NCBI GenBank assembly: GCA_964354855.1
Contig: CAYHBO010000016.1
Span: forward strand, 1-34,442
DNA from: CAYHBO01 sp964354855
GTDB lineage: Bacteria > Babelota > Babeliae > Babelales > RVW-14
Length of the DNA: 34,442 nucleotides
Reading direction: 5' to 3'
Shown: positions 7,814-17,107 of the stretch, piece by piece
Position numbering within the stretch: the first letter of the stretch is position 1
How the letters are laid out: every line of letters begins with the position of its first letter
The notes under the pieces: generated by a model
Seen by the model: only the letters and a program-made list of their open reading frames with translations
Database searches by the model: none
Told to the model about the DNA's origin: nothing
Made by a program: the position numbers and the translations under genes

Positions 7814-9169
7814 TTATGGACATAATGCTGATATGGTATTGTTTTGAGGGAATGTGTTATTTTCAACAGTGTTGCTTGAATGGTGAGTTAATGCGCCAGC
7901 AAGACCAATTTGCATCCCGTATCCAGAAGCATTATAATAAGCATTATTGTGGTAACTTTCATAGTTACTATTGATGTTATTATCATTGATAATATTGTTG
8001 ATTGCTTTCCCATAAATCAATACGCCGCCAACCTGATTTTCTAAAATGCGATTCTTTGTTATGATATTGCTATTATCATTAATTACCAATCCAAGGTCAT
8101 TTCCGATGACAATGTTGTGTTCTAGTAGATTATTATTGGTACCGATGGCGCTTGCATAGCCAAGTTTAATACCGGTTTTTGAAGAGAAAATAATATTTTT
8201 ATGTAGATGATTATGTTGCGTAGTTTTTTCTTGTCCTTTGCCTGCAAGTGAAATGCCAATATTATTCTTAGATATTCCTGCTTCACGTATTCCTGCTACA
8301 ATATTCTCGCGGATTATGCTGTGTTGTGAGTCTATGATGGAGATTCCCATAATTTCATGACCTATTACAATATTGTTTTCTATGGTTGTTTTACTTGATC
8401 CAATGCACTCTATGCCAACTAATGAATTTCCTAAAATATTGTCATTTATGGCGTTAATGCCAATGTAATTATTAGTAATAGTTGTATTATGTGAGTCCTT
8501 TACGGTAATGCAGCCTGATTCATTAAAATAAAAAAAACTACCAGCAATAAGATTACGGTCTTTCTTATGAGCTTTTCCGATGGTGATATTTTCAGAAGAT
8601 GCTATAAAAATACCGGCCTGATTTGCACGTTCAGTAACGCCGTCTGTATTGGTTCCAATATAGTTTCCTAGAATTTCAATATCATTAGTGTTAATGATAA
8701 AAATCCCAGTATTAATCCAACGATTAATAACAAGTCCTTTAACTATTGAATGAGCTGCAGACTTGCCTTTAAAGGTTAATCCGTTCCCTGTTCCATGATA
8801 AGCATTGCCTGTTCTGTAGTTATTGCCGTTAAGTTCTATCATTAAATGAGTATTGGTGTCATTGTCATCTGTGTTCTCTGATGCTCCTGATTGTGTATAG
8901 CCATCGATTGTTACGTGACTTACAATGTCATCAAGGTCACGAGTTGGCGTGATAGTAAAAGGGCCATCTCCAGGGATATTGAACGCAATCGTATTGTGTC
9001 CTCCATGGTTATTACATTGATGAATTGCCCATCGTAATTCGCCTGAAATGGTCGGTGATGAATCTGTTGTTTTTGTTACGGTGAAGATTTCCGCAGAAAG
9101 ATGGAAAGTAAAGGTGAGAATAATGGTTGAAAGTGTGATATATATTGTGTTTTGGTAATTGTTCTTCAT
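7814..9169 (-). CDS. Secreted right-handed beta-helix protein, copy H3
   Basis: The 451-residue protein has a signal peptide ending near HLSAEI. A CSLREA-type N-terminal module follows (FTVTKTTDS, GELRWAIHQ, NTIAFNIPGDGPFTI, VTIDGYTQSGAS). Residues about 110-420 are short repeats rich in Asn, Ile and Gly of the NNYIG / GISI type that stack as a parallel beta-helix. It shares AGSFFYFNESGCI with its two paralogues and ends in SALCP. Such folds occur in adhesins and polysaccharide-binding or -cleaving proteins; no lyase catalytic residues can be assigned by eye. RBS GAGGG precedes the ATG. The stop lies 22 bases before the propeller gene P3, so they are cotranscribed. It is closest in sequence to copy H2. 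Confidence 0.85.
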   Translation of the reverse strand: MKNNYQNTIYITLSTIILTFTFHLSAEIFTVTKTTDSSPTISGELRWAIHQCNNHGGHNTIAFNIPGDGPFTITPTRDLDDIVSHVTIDGYTQSGASENTDDNDTNTHLMIELNGNNYRTGNAYHGTGNGLTFKGKSAAHSIVKGLVINRWINTGIFIINTNDIEILGNYIGTNTDGVTERANQAGIFIASSENITIGKAHKKDRNLIAGSFFYFNESGCITVKDSHNTTITNNYIGINAINDNILGNSLVGIECIGSSKTTIENNIVIGHEIMGISIIDSQHSIIRENIVAGIREAGISKNNIGISLAGKGQEKTTQHNHLHKNIIFSSKTGIKLGYASAIGTNNNLLEHNIVIGNDLGLVINDNSNIITKNRILENQVGGVLIYGKAINNIINDNNINSNYESYHNNAYYNASGYGMQIGLAGALTHHSSNTVENNTFPQNNTISALCP

Positions 9170-9211
9170 AAGTTTTCCCTCAGATTTTTTATGCCTTTAT
9201 GTATAATAAAT

Positions 9212-10951
9212 TTAGCAAACATAAAATGATTGAAGCTGTGTTACTTGAATTCCCCACCCATTTTGTAATGCTGCAAATTGTTGTGTTGACCAGATATCAA
9301 GGTCGTTAACGGGATCAATTGACATTGAGGATAGGTCTCCCCAACGTTGACCAATATTTCCGTTTGATGGGTTAACGAACGGCCCAAAGTTATAAGGATT
9401 ACAATAGCAAGTTAATGAAAGAGCTTCGCTTAAGGTGCCTTTTGTACTATAAAAATTTCGCATAGCAACAACGGCATTAGGATAAATCGCTTTTCCTGAT
9501 GTAGTACATCCAATAATGAGCGTCTTGGCTTCATTTGTCATGATAGATGGGATGAAAAAAAAATGAGGGTTTACGGTAGATGTTGAATCATATAGTGTGC
9601 CATATTGAATAAGGGCGGGTACCGTTGCTTCTGATTCGACTCCGTGACCGTGCCCTGTAACATCCCCTGTTAAATCAAATTGGTACCAACGTATGCCAAC
9701 GCGATTTCCATTTGGGGTGCCAACGCCTGATTGATTAACCTGAATGTTATGACAAACATAGAGCTGATGATTTCGTACGTGAGGTGCTGCAAAGAAACAA
9801 CCACCTGTTTGCAAGAGGGCATTAGACCCAAACAGATTTCCAGCATGGGGAGCGTTGGCACTGTCTGAGTATGAAGGGACGGGAATTGTGACCATAGAAC
9901 CTAATGCTGGAGTTGAACTCCATGGATTGAGAATGCGATAAAGGTAAATTTTATTGTAAGTATTTCCTGAAGGGTAAGTATTATTTGTAGCATTAACGAT
10001 GTAGCCATAGTTTGGGTTGGGGTCAAAATTATCAGCTGGTGGGGTGATTCCAGATACGCGATTTGGTTTAGATCCTGGTAAAATTCCAGGAAAAACGGTA
10101 GAAACAACAGAGCCTGATATCAAGGAACTTTTTTTAATAACGAGAGTAGATGTTCCTTTAAAAATACCTTTTTTATTAAAAGTGTCGGCGGAAATATAGA
10201 CATTATGTGCGTCAATAGCTAATTGTTGGTAATCAAGAATGCCTGTTCCTGGTCGGTCGAGTTGAGGGATCATGGTTTCATTAGAAAAAGTAAAAAATGT
10301 CCAAGTAGAGCAATTGGAAATAACTGGCCCTGAGCTCATCGCTAACTTAATGTTGGAAGTTCTTCCTGTTGTTTGATTTGTTTCTTCGCAGGACATAAAC
10401 CAGCGGTGAGAAAAGCGATCATAACTAATGCGTACATCATTCGCTAAACAGCCAAAAAAACTTGCGGCATCTAAGTTTAGTACATTATCAGCTTCACCGG
10501 TTGATTTGTTAAAGCTGCGAATAACATTATAAGTCATCAAGATATATTGTTCAGTTCCGACTGCGCCATTGGGGTTTGGTGGTGTGATTAATGGGTCAAT
10601 AGCATCTGCAATGGTTGCTGCAGTGAAGTTGTGGCCAAATGAGAGAGGGAGCGGCCTGCGCAAAGAGTCTGAATTTTCAGGTGCTTGTTGATTTTTGATT
10701 ATTGTTTTACTTGTAATGGGATCATTTTCTTCTTGAGTGATATTTTGCCAATTATTACCCCAATTTCGACGATACGTTTTTTGTGGTGCATGTGTGGGTG
10801 TTGTTCGACTACTATTGCTTTGTAGCCGATGGACGAGAGATCTTGTTATTAATTCTTGTGTTTCGATGGTGTTGTGATGAATTATTTCGGTTGCATGAAC
10901 AGGCTTAATACACAATGTAATTAAAATTAGGATGTATTTTTTATAATTCAT
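9212..10951 (-). CDS. Secreted propeller-like protein, copy P2
   Basis: The 579-residue product has a signal peptide (MNYKKYILILITLCIKPVHA) and the same ordered blocks as P1 and P3: PPNPNGAVGTEQYILM, SFNKSTGEAD, SHRWFMSCEETN, LDYQQLAIDAHNVYIS, RNHQLYVCHNIQVN, and GQRWGDLSSMSIDP with WGIQVTQL near the C-terminus. It is nearly identical to P1 over residues about 100-300, so the two separated recently. The ATG at 10951 lies inside the 3' end of the H2 gene (11-base overlap) behind AAGGAT. The overlap results from loss of the original H2 stop. It is likely surface-exposed or released; the ligand or substrate is unknown. Confidence 0.82.
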   Translation of the reverse strand: MNYKKYILILITLCIKPVHATEIIHHNTIETQELITRSLVHRLQSNSSRTTPTHAPQKTYRRNWGNNWQNITQEENDPITSKTIIKNQQAPENSDSLRRPLPLSFGHNFTAATIADAIDPLITPPNPNGAVGTEQYILMTYNVIRSFNKSTGEADNVLNLDAASFFGCLANDVRISYDRFSHRWFMSCEETNQTTGRTSNIKLAMSSGPVISNCSTWTFFTFSNETMIPQLDRPGTGILDYQQLAIDAHNVYISADTFNKKGIFKGTSTLVIKKSSLISGSVVSTVFPGILPGSKPNRVSGITPPADNFDPNPNYGYIVNATNNTYPSGNTYNKIYLYRILNPWSSTPALGSMVTIPVPSYSDSANAPHAGNLFGSNALLQTGGCFFAAPHVRNHQLYVCHNIQVNQSGVGTPNGNRVGIRWYQFDLTGDVTGHGHGVESEATVPALIQYGTLYDSTSTVNPHFFFIPSIMTNEAKTLIIGCTTSGKAIYPNAVVAMRNFYSTKGTLSEALSLTCYCNPYNFGPFVNPSNGNIGQRWGDLSSMSIDPVNDLDIWSTQQFAALQNGWGIQVTQLQSFYVC

Positions 10952-12320
10952 AGAGATCCTTTATAGTTAGTGTTTTTATAGAACATAAAGTTGTTATGGT
11001 ATTGTTGGGATACAAGGAATTGTTATCAAGAGAGTTGTTGCTGCCACTACTTAATGAGCCAGGAAGTCCAACTTGAATACCATAACCTTGGACACAACCA
11101 TTATTATTAAGAACGTTTAAATTGACTGTTGTGTCACTGGTCGGTCCGTAAAGTAATATGCCTCCGACTTGATTGTTTTCGATCTGATTAGAAGTGATTT
11201 GATTATTATTATCGTTAAGTACGACAGCTAAGTTATTGCCGTTGATACGTCCGACATTTATTAAATTTTGACTAGCACCGATAGCACTTGCATAGCCAAG
11301 TTTAATGCCAACATTCTGGTTGGTAATAACATTGTTGGTGATGTTGTTGTTGATGGAGGAATTTATGATGCCTCCACCGCATAAAGAAATGCCAATATTC
11401 TCACAGTTAGAGAGTGGGTAGTAGTCGGCGCGGGTATTGAAATAATTGGTTTGAAGTATATTGTTGCTTGATGCAATAAGTGATAAGCCTATGATGCTAT
11501 GTCCTGATATGATATTATATCTGATGCTAGCATTAGTAGATCTGATACACTCTATCCCGACCTGTGAATTTCCTAACGTTTCGGTTCCAGCTTTATTAAG
11601 GCCAATGTAATTACGTAAGATGCTTATAGTGTCTGAATCTTTCATGGTGATGCATGCTGATTCATTAAAATAAAAAAAACTTCCGCTGATGATATTGGTG
11701 TTGGAACCGAAATCACCATCTCCTATAGTAATATTTTTACAAGAATCAATAAAAATACCACTTTGATTTGCTCGTTCAGTACTACCGTCTATGGTTGTGC
11801 CAATGTAGTTGCCAAAAATTGAAATATCATGTGTATTGGTAAGAAGTATGCCGGTGTTAATCCAATTGTTAATTACCAATCCTTTAATGATTGAATGAGC
11901 TGTATGTTTCCCTTTAATCGTCAATCCATTGCCGGTGCCGTTATAAGCATTTCCTGTGGCGTAATTATTGCCACTGAGCTCAATCATCAAATTTGCATTA
12001 TTGTTATCTATGCCAGAATTAACTGAGGATCCTGGTTGCGAGTATCCGTCAATGATAACCGGTTGAGTAATGGGATTAAGATCTCGGTGAGGTGTAATCG
12101 TGAAGGGACCATCTCCTGGAATATTAAAATTAATGGTATCGAGTTGTGTGGATTGATTACTTTGTTGAATTGCCCATCGTAATTCACCGTGGATGGCAGG
12201 TGAAGAATCGGTTGTTTTTGTCACGGTGAATGTGTCGGCAAAGAGATTATTTAGCACGGTACTAATGAGTAATATTGTTATAAGTTTTCTTATTGTTTTT
12301 TTATGGAAATAGTATTGCAT
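10941..12320 (-). CDS. Secreted right-handed beta-helix protein, copy H2, with extended C-terminus
   Basis: The 459-residue protein has a signal peptide (hydrophobic to about residue 28), the CSLREA-like module (FTVTKTTDS, GELRWAIQQ, FNIPGDGPFTI, IIDGYSQPGSS) and then beta-helix repeats. The shared block SGSFFYFNESACI lies near the middle. Paralogues end in LCP-stop, but here the codons read TGT TCT ATA AAA in place of TGT CCA TAA. One extra base has shifted the frame and added 14 codons (SIKTLTIKDLYEL after the Cys), running over the start of the next gene. The extension is not conserved and probably neutral. GGAG precedes the ATG. It is closest to H3. Confidence 0.84.
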   Translation of the reverse strand: MQYYFHKKTIRKLITILLISTVLNNLFADTFTVTKTTDSSPAIHGELRWAIQQSNQSTQLDTINFNIPGDGPFTITPHRDLNPITQPVIIDGYSQPGSSVNSGIDNNNANLMIELSGNNYATGNAYNGTGNGLTIKGKHTAHSIIKGLVINNWINTGILLTNTHDISIFGNYIGTTIDGSTERANQSGIFIDSCKNITIGDGDFGSNTNIISGSFFYFNESACITMKDSDTISILRNYIGLNKAGTETLGNSQVGIECIRSTNASIRYNIISGHSIIGLSLIASSNNILQTNYFNTRADYYPLSNCENIGISLCGGGIINSSINNNITNNVITNQNVGIKLGYASAIGASQNLINVGRINGNNLAVVLNDNNNQITSNQIENNQVGGILLYGPTSDTTVNLNVLNNNGCVQGYGIQVGLPGSLSSGSNNSLDNNSLYPNNTITTLCSIKTLTIKDLYEL

Positions 12321-12344
12321 TAAGACTCCTTGTATAAAAAACGA

Positions 12345-14114
12345 TTAGCATACATAGAATACATCAGAGGGGTTTTCTGCTATTTCAATGCCATAGCATC
12401 CATTAGGTCTAAGTTGTGTTACCTGTATGCCCCACCCATTTTTAACGGCGGTAAATTCTTGTGTTGACCAGATATCAAGGTCGTTAACGGGATCAATTGA
12501 CATTGATGATAAATCTCCCCAGCGTTGACCAATGTTTCCGTTCTCTGGATTTGCAAATGGACCAAAATTGTAAGGATAAGTGCTAGATGATAAGGAATAT
12601 GTATGACTCAAAGAGCCTTTTGTGTCGAAAAATTGTCGCATAGCAACAACAGCATTAGGGAATTTTTCTTTTCCTGAAATGGTACAGCCAATGGTAAGGT
12701 TTCCTGTTGCATTAGTCATGATTGATGGAATAAAATAAAAATCAGGGGCTTCCAATGATTCTGAGTCATAGAGGGTACCATGTTGAATTAATGCTGGAAT
12801 GGTTGCTTTTGACTCTATACCTTTACCATTGCCGGTAACGTCACCTGTTAAATCAAACTGATACCAACGAATACCAACACGGTCGCCGTTTGGTGTGCCA
12901 ACGCCTGCTTTGTTTACTTGAATATTATGGCAAACGTAGAGCTGATGATTGCGTATATGTGGAGCCGCAAGGAAACACCCGCTTGTTTGTAAGAATGCAT
13001 GTGAGCCAAAAAGATTCCCAGCATAAGGAGCATTGGCGCTGTCTGAATATGGTGGAACTTTAATGGTGATCATAGAACCTAATGCTGGAGTTGAGCTTTG
13101 TGGATTAAGAATGCGATAAAGATAAATTTTGTTATAGGTGTTCCCTGAAGGGTAAGCATTATTGGTAGCATTAACGATATAGCCATAGTTTGGGTTAGTG
13201 TCAAAATTATCAACGGGAGGGGTGATTCCAGATACGCGGCTTGGTTTAGATCCTGGTAAAATTCCATGGAAAACGGTAGAAACAATGGAATTTGACATTA
13301 AGGAACTTTTTTTAATAACGAGTGTTGATGTTCCGTGAAAAATACCTTTTCTATTAAAAGTGTCGGCGGAAATATAGATGTTATGTGTATCAATAGCTAA
13401 CTGTTGATAATCAAGAATGCCGGTTCCTGGGTGGTCGAGTTGAGGGATCATGGTTGCATTAGAAAAAGTAAAGAATGTCCAGGTAGAGCAATTGGAAATG
13501 ACAGGACCTGAACTCATTGCTAACTTAATGTTGGAAGTTCGTCCTGTTGTTTGATTTGTTTCTTCGCAGGACATAAACCAGCGGTGAGAAAAACGATCAT
13601 AACTAATGCGTACATCATTGGCGAAACAGCCAAAAAAACTTGCAGCATCTAAGTTTAATACGTCATCAGCTTCACCGGTTGATTTGTTAAAGCTGCGAAT
13701 AACATTATAAGTCATCAGGATATATTGTTCAGTTCCGACAGCGCCATTTGGATTTGGTGGCGTGATTAATGGGTCAACAGCATCTGCAATGGTTGCCGCA
13801 GTGAAGCTGTGGCCGATGGATAAGTGAAATTTTGTTCGAAATGAAGCAACTTCTTCATGCATAAATTGATCGTCAATAGATTCTTCGTATGGTTGATGAG
13901 CATCATTTCCCCAATTACGATGATAGGTTTTTTGTATTATATTTGCTAATCGTCTCCCTCTATGGTTTAACCGATGGGTAAGAGATCGAGTCATTAATTC
14001 TTGAGTTGTTATTTCTTTTTGATGCGCAATATCAGTAGCAAGAGCAAGGTTGAAACAAACGGTAACTAAGAGAAAAAATGTATTTTTAAGCGTATAATTT
14101 TGTAGGTGATTCAT
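12345..14114 (-). CDS. Secreted propeller-like protein, copy P1
   Basis: The 589-residue product has a signal peptide ending near FNLALA, a polar N-terminal stretch with ELMTRSLTHRL shared by all copies, and then the propeller-like blocks (PPNPNGAVGTEQYILM, SHRWFMSCEETN, LDYQQLAID, RNHQLYVCHN, GQRWGDLSSMSIDP, WGIQVTQLRP). It carries a C-terminal extension past WGIQVTQL compared with P2, and both end in YVC. AGGA precedes the ATG. The gene follows H1 by 26 bases and precedes H2 by 24 bases, so it is internal to the operon. It is very close to P2. No enzymatic motif is seen; an extracellular binding protein is the most that can be inferred. Confidence 0.82.
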   Translation of the reverse strand: MNHLQNYTLKNTFFLLVTVCFNLALATDIAHQKEITTQELMTRSLTHRLNHRGRRLANIIQKTYHRNWGNDAHQPYEESIDDQFMHEEVASFRTKFHLSIGHSFTAATIADAVDPLITPPNPNGAVGTEQYILMTYNVIRSFNKSTGEADDVLNLDAASFFGCFANDVRISYDRFSHRWFMSCEETNQTTGRTSNIKLAMSSGPVISNCSTWTFFTFSNATMIPQLDHPGTGILDYQQLAIDTHNIYISADTFNRKGIFHGTSTLVIKKSSLMSNSIVSTVFHGILPGSKPSRVSGITPPVDNFDTNPNYGYIVNATNNAYPSGNTYNKIYLYRILNPQSSTPALGSMITIKVPPYSDSANAPYAGNLFGSHAFLQTSGCFLAAPHIRNHQLYVCHNIQVNKAGVGTPNGDRVGIRWYQFDLTGDVTGNGKGIESKATIPALIQHGTLYDSESLEAPDFYFIPSIMTNATGNLTIGCTISGKEKFPNAVVAMRQFFDTKGSLSHTYSLSSSTYPYNFGPFANPENGNIGQRWGDLSSMSIDPVNDLDIWSTQEFTAVKNGWGIQVTQLRPNGCYGIEIAENPSDVFYVC

Positions 14115-14140
14115 AACATATCCTGATTATTTATATTATT

Positions 14141-15559
14141 TTATGGACACAATGTTGATGTGGTATTACTTCCTCCGAATGAATTACTTTCGATAGTATT
14201 ATGAGAGTTTTTATTTGGGTTGCCAGCAAGTCCATTTTGAATACCATAACCGTTCTCAAGGGCCCCGGTATTTGTACTATTTAAACCGATATAATTCCCG
14301 TGAATTGTATTACCTATTGTGGAACCGTAGATTAACATTCCGCTAACGGTATTGCCTGAAATAACATTGCGACTTGGTGTTGTGGTGCCGCCAATGGTAT
14401 TAGTATTGTCATCGATTACTATGCCGATATTATTCGCAAGTGCGACTGCTCCTGTAGCATCGGTGCCGATTAAGTTGCCAGCGATGGTATTGTTATTGGT
14501 CCCAAGGCCATAAGCATAGCCAAGTTTAAGTCCGACATTATTTGCAGAGATTACATTGTTACTTATTATATTGCCTTGAGTGCTATTTATTATTCCGCTA
14601 CCACTGAGTGAAATGCCAATGTTTGCATTTCCAAGGCCAATGGAGCCAGATACATCAGTTCCAATATAGTTATTTTTAATGTTGCTGTTGGTTACGGCTA
14701 TTAATGAAATACCCATGATTGCATGGCCGGCTATGATATTACGGGCTGTTGTTGTATGTCCTCCGATGGTGGCATTATTGCAGGAGATACACTCTATTCC
14801 GACTAATGAATTTCCTAGTACTGAGGTTCCTGTTTTATCGGTTCCAATGTAATTATTAACAATGTTTGTATGGTGTGATTGTACGGCTTCAATGCATGCA
14901 GATTCATTAAAATAAAAAAAACTTCCTGCAAAAATATTGCGATCAGCAACATTAGTTGTGCCTATGGTTGTATTTTTTGAGGAGTAGATAAAAATGCCTG
15001 CTTGGTTTGCAATTTGATCGGTGCCTTGAGGGTTTGTTCCGATATAGTTACCAAGAATTGAAATGTTATTAACGTTGGAGATGACGATTCCTGTGTTAAT
15101 CCATCCATTAATAACTAATCCTTTAACGATTGATCCTGTGGCGTTTGATCTAAAGATTAATCCATTTCCGGTTCCGGCAGTAGCATTTCCTTCGGTGTAA
15201 TTGTTGCCACTTAACACAATTAACAGATTTGCATCGTTACCTGTTGCTAATGTATTTACTGAGGCTCCTGGTTGACTGTAGCCATCAATGGTGACTGGGT
15301 GAGTAATGTCATTAAGATCACGGGTGGGGGTAATAGTAAATGGGCCGGTTCCAGAGATATTAAAGTTGATTGTATTGAATCCCGCCGTTTTATTGCTTTG
15401 TTGAATTGCCCATCGAAATTCTCCAGATCTAGTTGGATTTGAATCGGTTGTCTTAGTGACGGTGAAGGTTGCGGCTATGAGGTTATTTGAAATGGTCGAA
15501 ATGATGCATAATAATGCCAAAATAGCAGCTTTTGCTTTATTAAAATAATAGCACTGCAT
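14141..15559 (-). CDS. Secreted right-handed beta-helix protein, copy H1 (operon leader)
   Basis: First gene of the six-gene operon and, at 472 residues, the longest beta-helix copy. A signal peptide ends near SNNLIAA. The CSLREA-like module (FTVTKTTDS, GEFRWAIQQ, FNISGTGPFTI, VTIDGYSQPGAS) precedes regular repeats of the form NYIGTDxTGxxxLGNxxVGI and xxRNVISGN, several complete here but worn down in H2 and H3. H1 therefore looks nearest to the ancestral form. It shares AGSFFYFNESACI and ends in TLCP. GGAG precedes the ATG. The 197-base gap to the divergent cytidine deaminase should hold its promoter, but I found no convincing boxes for this direction. Confidence 0.87.
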   Translation of the reverse strand: MQCYYFNKAKAAILALLCIISTISNNLIAATFTVTKTTDSNPTRSGEFRWAIQQSNKTAGFNTINFNISGTGPFTITPTRDLNDITHPVTIDGYSQPGASVNTLATGNDANLLIVLSGNNYTEGNATAGTGNGLIFRSNATGSIVKGLVINGWINTGIVISNVNNISILGNYIGTNPQGTDQIANQAGIFIYSSKNTTIGTTNVADRNIFAGSFFYFNESACIEAVQSHHTNIVNNYIGTDKTGTSVLGNSLVGIECISCNNATIGGHTTTARNIIAGHAIMGISLIAVTNSNIKNNYIGTDVSGSIGLGNANIGISLSGSGIINSTQGNIISNNVISANNVGLKLGYAYGLGTNNNTIAGNLIGTDATGAVALANNIGIVIDDNTNTIGGTTTPSRNVISGNTVSGMLIYGSTIGNTIHGNYIGLNSTNTGALENGYGIQNGLAGNPNKNSHNTIESNSFGGSNTTSTLCP

Positions 15560-15688
15560 TAGTACTCCTTTTATAAAAATAAGATTTGTGTATCAAATCA
15601 TCTTTCCTATGAGTTACTAAAATTTCAACATAACGAATATTTTGGATTTTTTTTGAAGATAGTATCGAGCTATTTAGAGAGGGTTTTC

Positions 15689-15717
15689 TTGAAAGTTATT
15701 TTAAAAACAACTACGAT
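15689..15717 (+). promoter_or_regulatory. Probable sigma-70 promoter of the cytidine deaminase gene
   Basis: TTGAAA (15689-15694), a 17-base spacer and TACGAT (15712-15717) lie about 40 bases before the start at 15757. The -35 matches 5/6 and the -10 matches 4/6. Confidence 0.45.
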
Positions 15718-15756
15718 GGTTTGGTTCATGTATTTACGTTACCAAAGGAGCTATCG

Positions 15757-16137
15757 ATGACAAATGAAGCGTTAATCTTACAGGCAAAAGAAGCGATGAA
15801 AAAATCGTATGCGCCTTACTCAAAATTTAATGTAGGAGCCGCGTTACTTGCAAAGTCCGGGGTAGTTTATGGTGGCTGCAATATTGAAAACGTTTCCTAT
15901 GGCGCATGTATCTGTGGTGAGCGTGTTGCCTTTGTCAAAGCGGTTTCTAGTGGTGAACGGTCATTTGAAGCAATTGCTATTGTTGGTTCTCACGGTGATT
16001 TTACCTACCCATGTGGTATCTGTCGTCAGTACATGGCGGAGTTTGGATTAGATCTTAAGGTTATTGTTGATAACGGAAAAGATATTCGTGTGCTTACTCT
16101 GAAAGATCTTTTACCTGAGGCGTTTACCGCTTTTTAA
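15757..16137 (+). CDS. cdd: Cytidine deaminase
   Basis: The enzyme converts cytidine or deoxycytidine to uridine or deoxyuridine in pyrimidine salvage, in the cytoplasm. I choose the ATG at 15757, behind AAAGGAG, giving 126 residues, the usual size of the small tetrameric class. The active site is complete: YAPYSKFNVGAAL near 19-30, CNIENVSYG at 41-49, zinc Cys53 with proton-shuttle Glu55 (C-G-E in place of the common C-A-E), and PCGICRQ with zinc Cys86 and Cys89. An in-frame TTG extension to 15721 is rejected. It stands alone between two minus-strand operons and converges on the GT32 cluster with a 3-base gap. It has no signal peptide, unlike its neighbours. Confidence 0.95.
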   Translation: MTNEALILQAKEAMKKSYAPYSKFNVGAALLAKSGVVYGGCNIENVSYGACICGERVAFVKAVSSGERSFEAIAIVGSHGDFTYPCGICRQYMAEFGLDLKVIVDNGKDIRVLTLKDLLPEAFTAF

Positions 16138-16140
16138 TTA

Positions 16141-17085
16141 TTATTTTAGGCCTAAGCTTTGTTTTACTAACGTAGAAAAATTTGTATCTTCATTGAGCAA
16201 TTCTTGTTCAGACATGTTTTTGCGTCCGGGCATTCTACTGATGTAATAATTATAGAGAGCTACAACCAAAAATTTTTTTGGGTCTTTATAGTTAATTTTC
16301 TCAGGAGAAAAAATGCGATTCATGCTTACAATTTCCCCTAGAACGTCTCTGGTGCCATCATAGTCAGCAGAGTAATGATAATAATGATAATTAACTCTTG
16401 AGAATGATTGAAGGGTTGATTTTATAAGATATTTCCCCAATGAATGATAGAGTAACATTTGAGATTTTGTTGGTGTTATGAGTGGTTGAACCATTTCTGT
16501 GTTCTGTCTATTGGTAACTTTTAATATGTTGATCATATTTTCCAACAGTTTGGTTATTAGGATCCCTTTTTTGCGAGATGCCATAATCCAGTTTTGTGGA
16601 GCTCCATAGCTGTTATAACTCAGTTTGGCATGGTTATACTGACCAAATCCAACATAATCATAATCACGTAATCTATTGGTAATTTCTTGTAAATTTTTCA
16701 TAACAATCATATCGGAGTCGATATAGATGCCACCATATTTATGAAGTAAGAGTACTCGGTAAAGATCAACTTTTTGTGCAATACTTAATCGGTCAAGGTT
16801 TAACTCTATTTCTATTGATTTAAGTTCAGGAAGGTAGTGATGAATATTCTTTTCATTAAGTTCAACGATATTAAATGAGGTATTGCAATGTTTTAGTAAT
16901 GTTTTACGGCATAATGAAATGTATGCAGGCATTGTGGTAGTACCATTTAACATTTCCCAATAGACCCATAAGTAAGGGCAGGTTTCGGGATGCTGAGATC
17001 TTTTAATGTCGGGTTTTTCTATAGAGGCTTCTAGGCTGTACGATATTAAAATAAAGAGTATCATTTGTGTGATTGGGATGTGCAT
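16141..17085 (-). CDS. GT32-type glycosyltransferase with signal sequence, copy 1
   Basis: The 314-residue protein has an N-terminal hydrophobic segment (residues about 5-20). A glycosyltransferase sugar-binding region with the DXD motif follows: PYLWVYWE at about 37-44, MPAYISLCRKTLLKHC, and VDLYRVLLLHKYGGIYIDSD, with metal and nucleotide-sugar binding Asp123-Ser-Asp125. Further conserved blocks are GAPQNWIMASRKKGILIT and YYHYSADYDGTRD. This is the Och1/GT32-like fold; donor and acceptor are unknown. AGGA precedes the ATG. It is last of three tandem paralogues on the minus strand. An export signal on a nucleotide-sugar-dependent enzyme is unusual for bacteria and argues for extracytoplasmic or host-compartment action. 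Confidence 0.87.
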   Translation of the reverse strand: MHIPITQMILFILISYSLEASIEKPDIKRSQHPETCPYLWVYWEMLNGTTTMPAYISLCRKTLLKHCNTSFNIVELNEKNIHHYLPELKSIEIELNLDRLSIAQKVDLYRVLLLHKYGGIYIDSDMIVMKNLQEITNRLRDYDYVGFGQYNHAKLSYNSYGAPQNWIMASRKKGILITKLLENMINILKVTNRQNTEMVQPLITPTKSQMLLYHSLGKYLIKSTLQSFSRVNYHYYHYSADYDGTRDVLGEIVSMNRIFSPEKINYKDPKKFLVVALYNYYISRMPGRKNMSEQELLNEDTNFSTLVKQSLGLK

Positions 17086-17107
17086 AGTATTCCTTTTCTG
17101 ATCTTTT

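Larger units (their letters stand above)
7814..14114 (-). repeat. Tandem duplication of a propeller + beta-helix gene pair
   Basis: The blocks 10941-14114 (P1-H2) and 7814-10951 (P2-H3) are parallel copies. P1 and P2 are the most similar propellers, and H2 and H3 are the most similar beta-helix proteins (sharing ERANQ, NIPGDGPF and LMIEL where H1 differs). The duplicated unit therefore reads propeller then beta-helix, nested between H1 and P3. Confidence 0.6.

Noticed and set aside
9670..10107. Hydrophobic minus-strand open frames inside the propeller genes (also near 6507-6944 and 13079-13285)
   Set aside because: They recur at the same place in paralogues only because the parent genes are conserved, and they have no start signals or independent homology.
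7814..15559. CRISPR-like or satellite repeats in the beta-helix genes
   Set aside because: The periodicity is in the protein (NNYIG-type coils) with strongly diverged DNA, and there are no spacers or direct repeats of fixed length.
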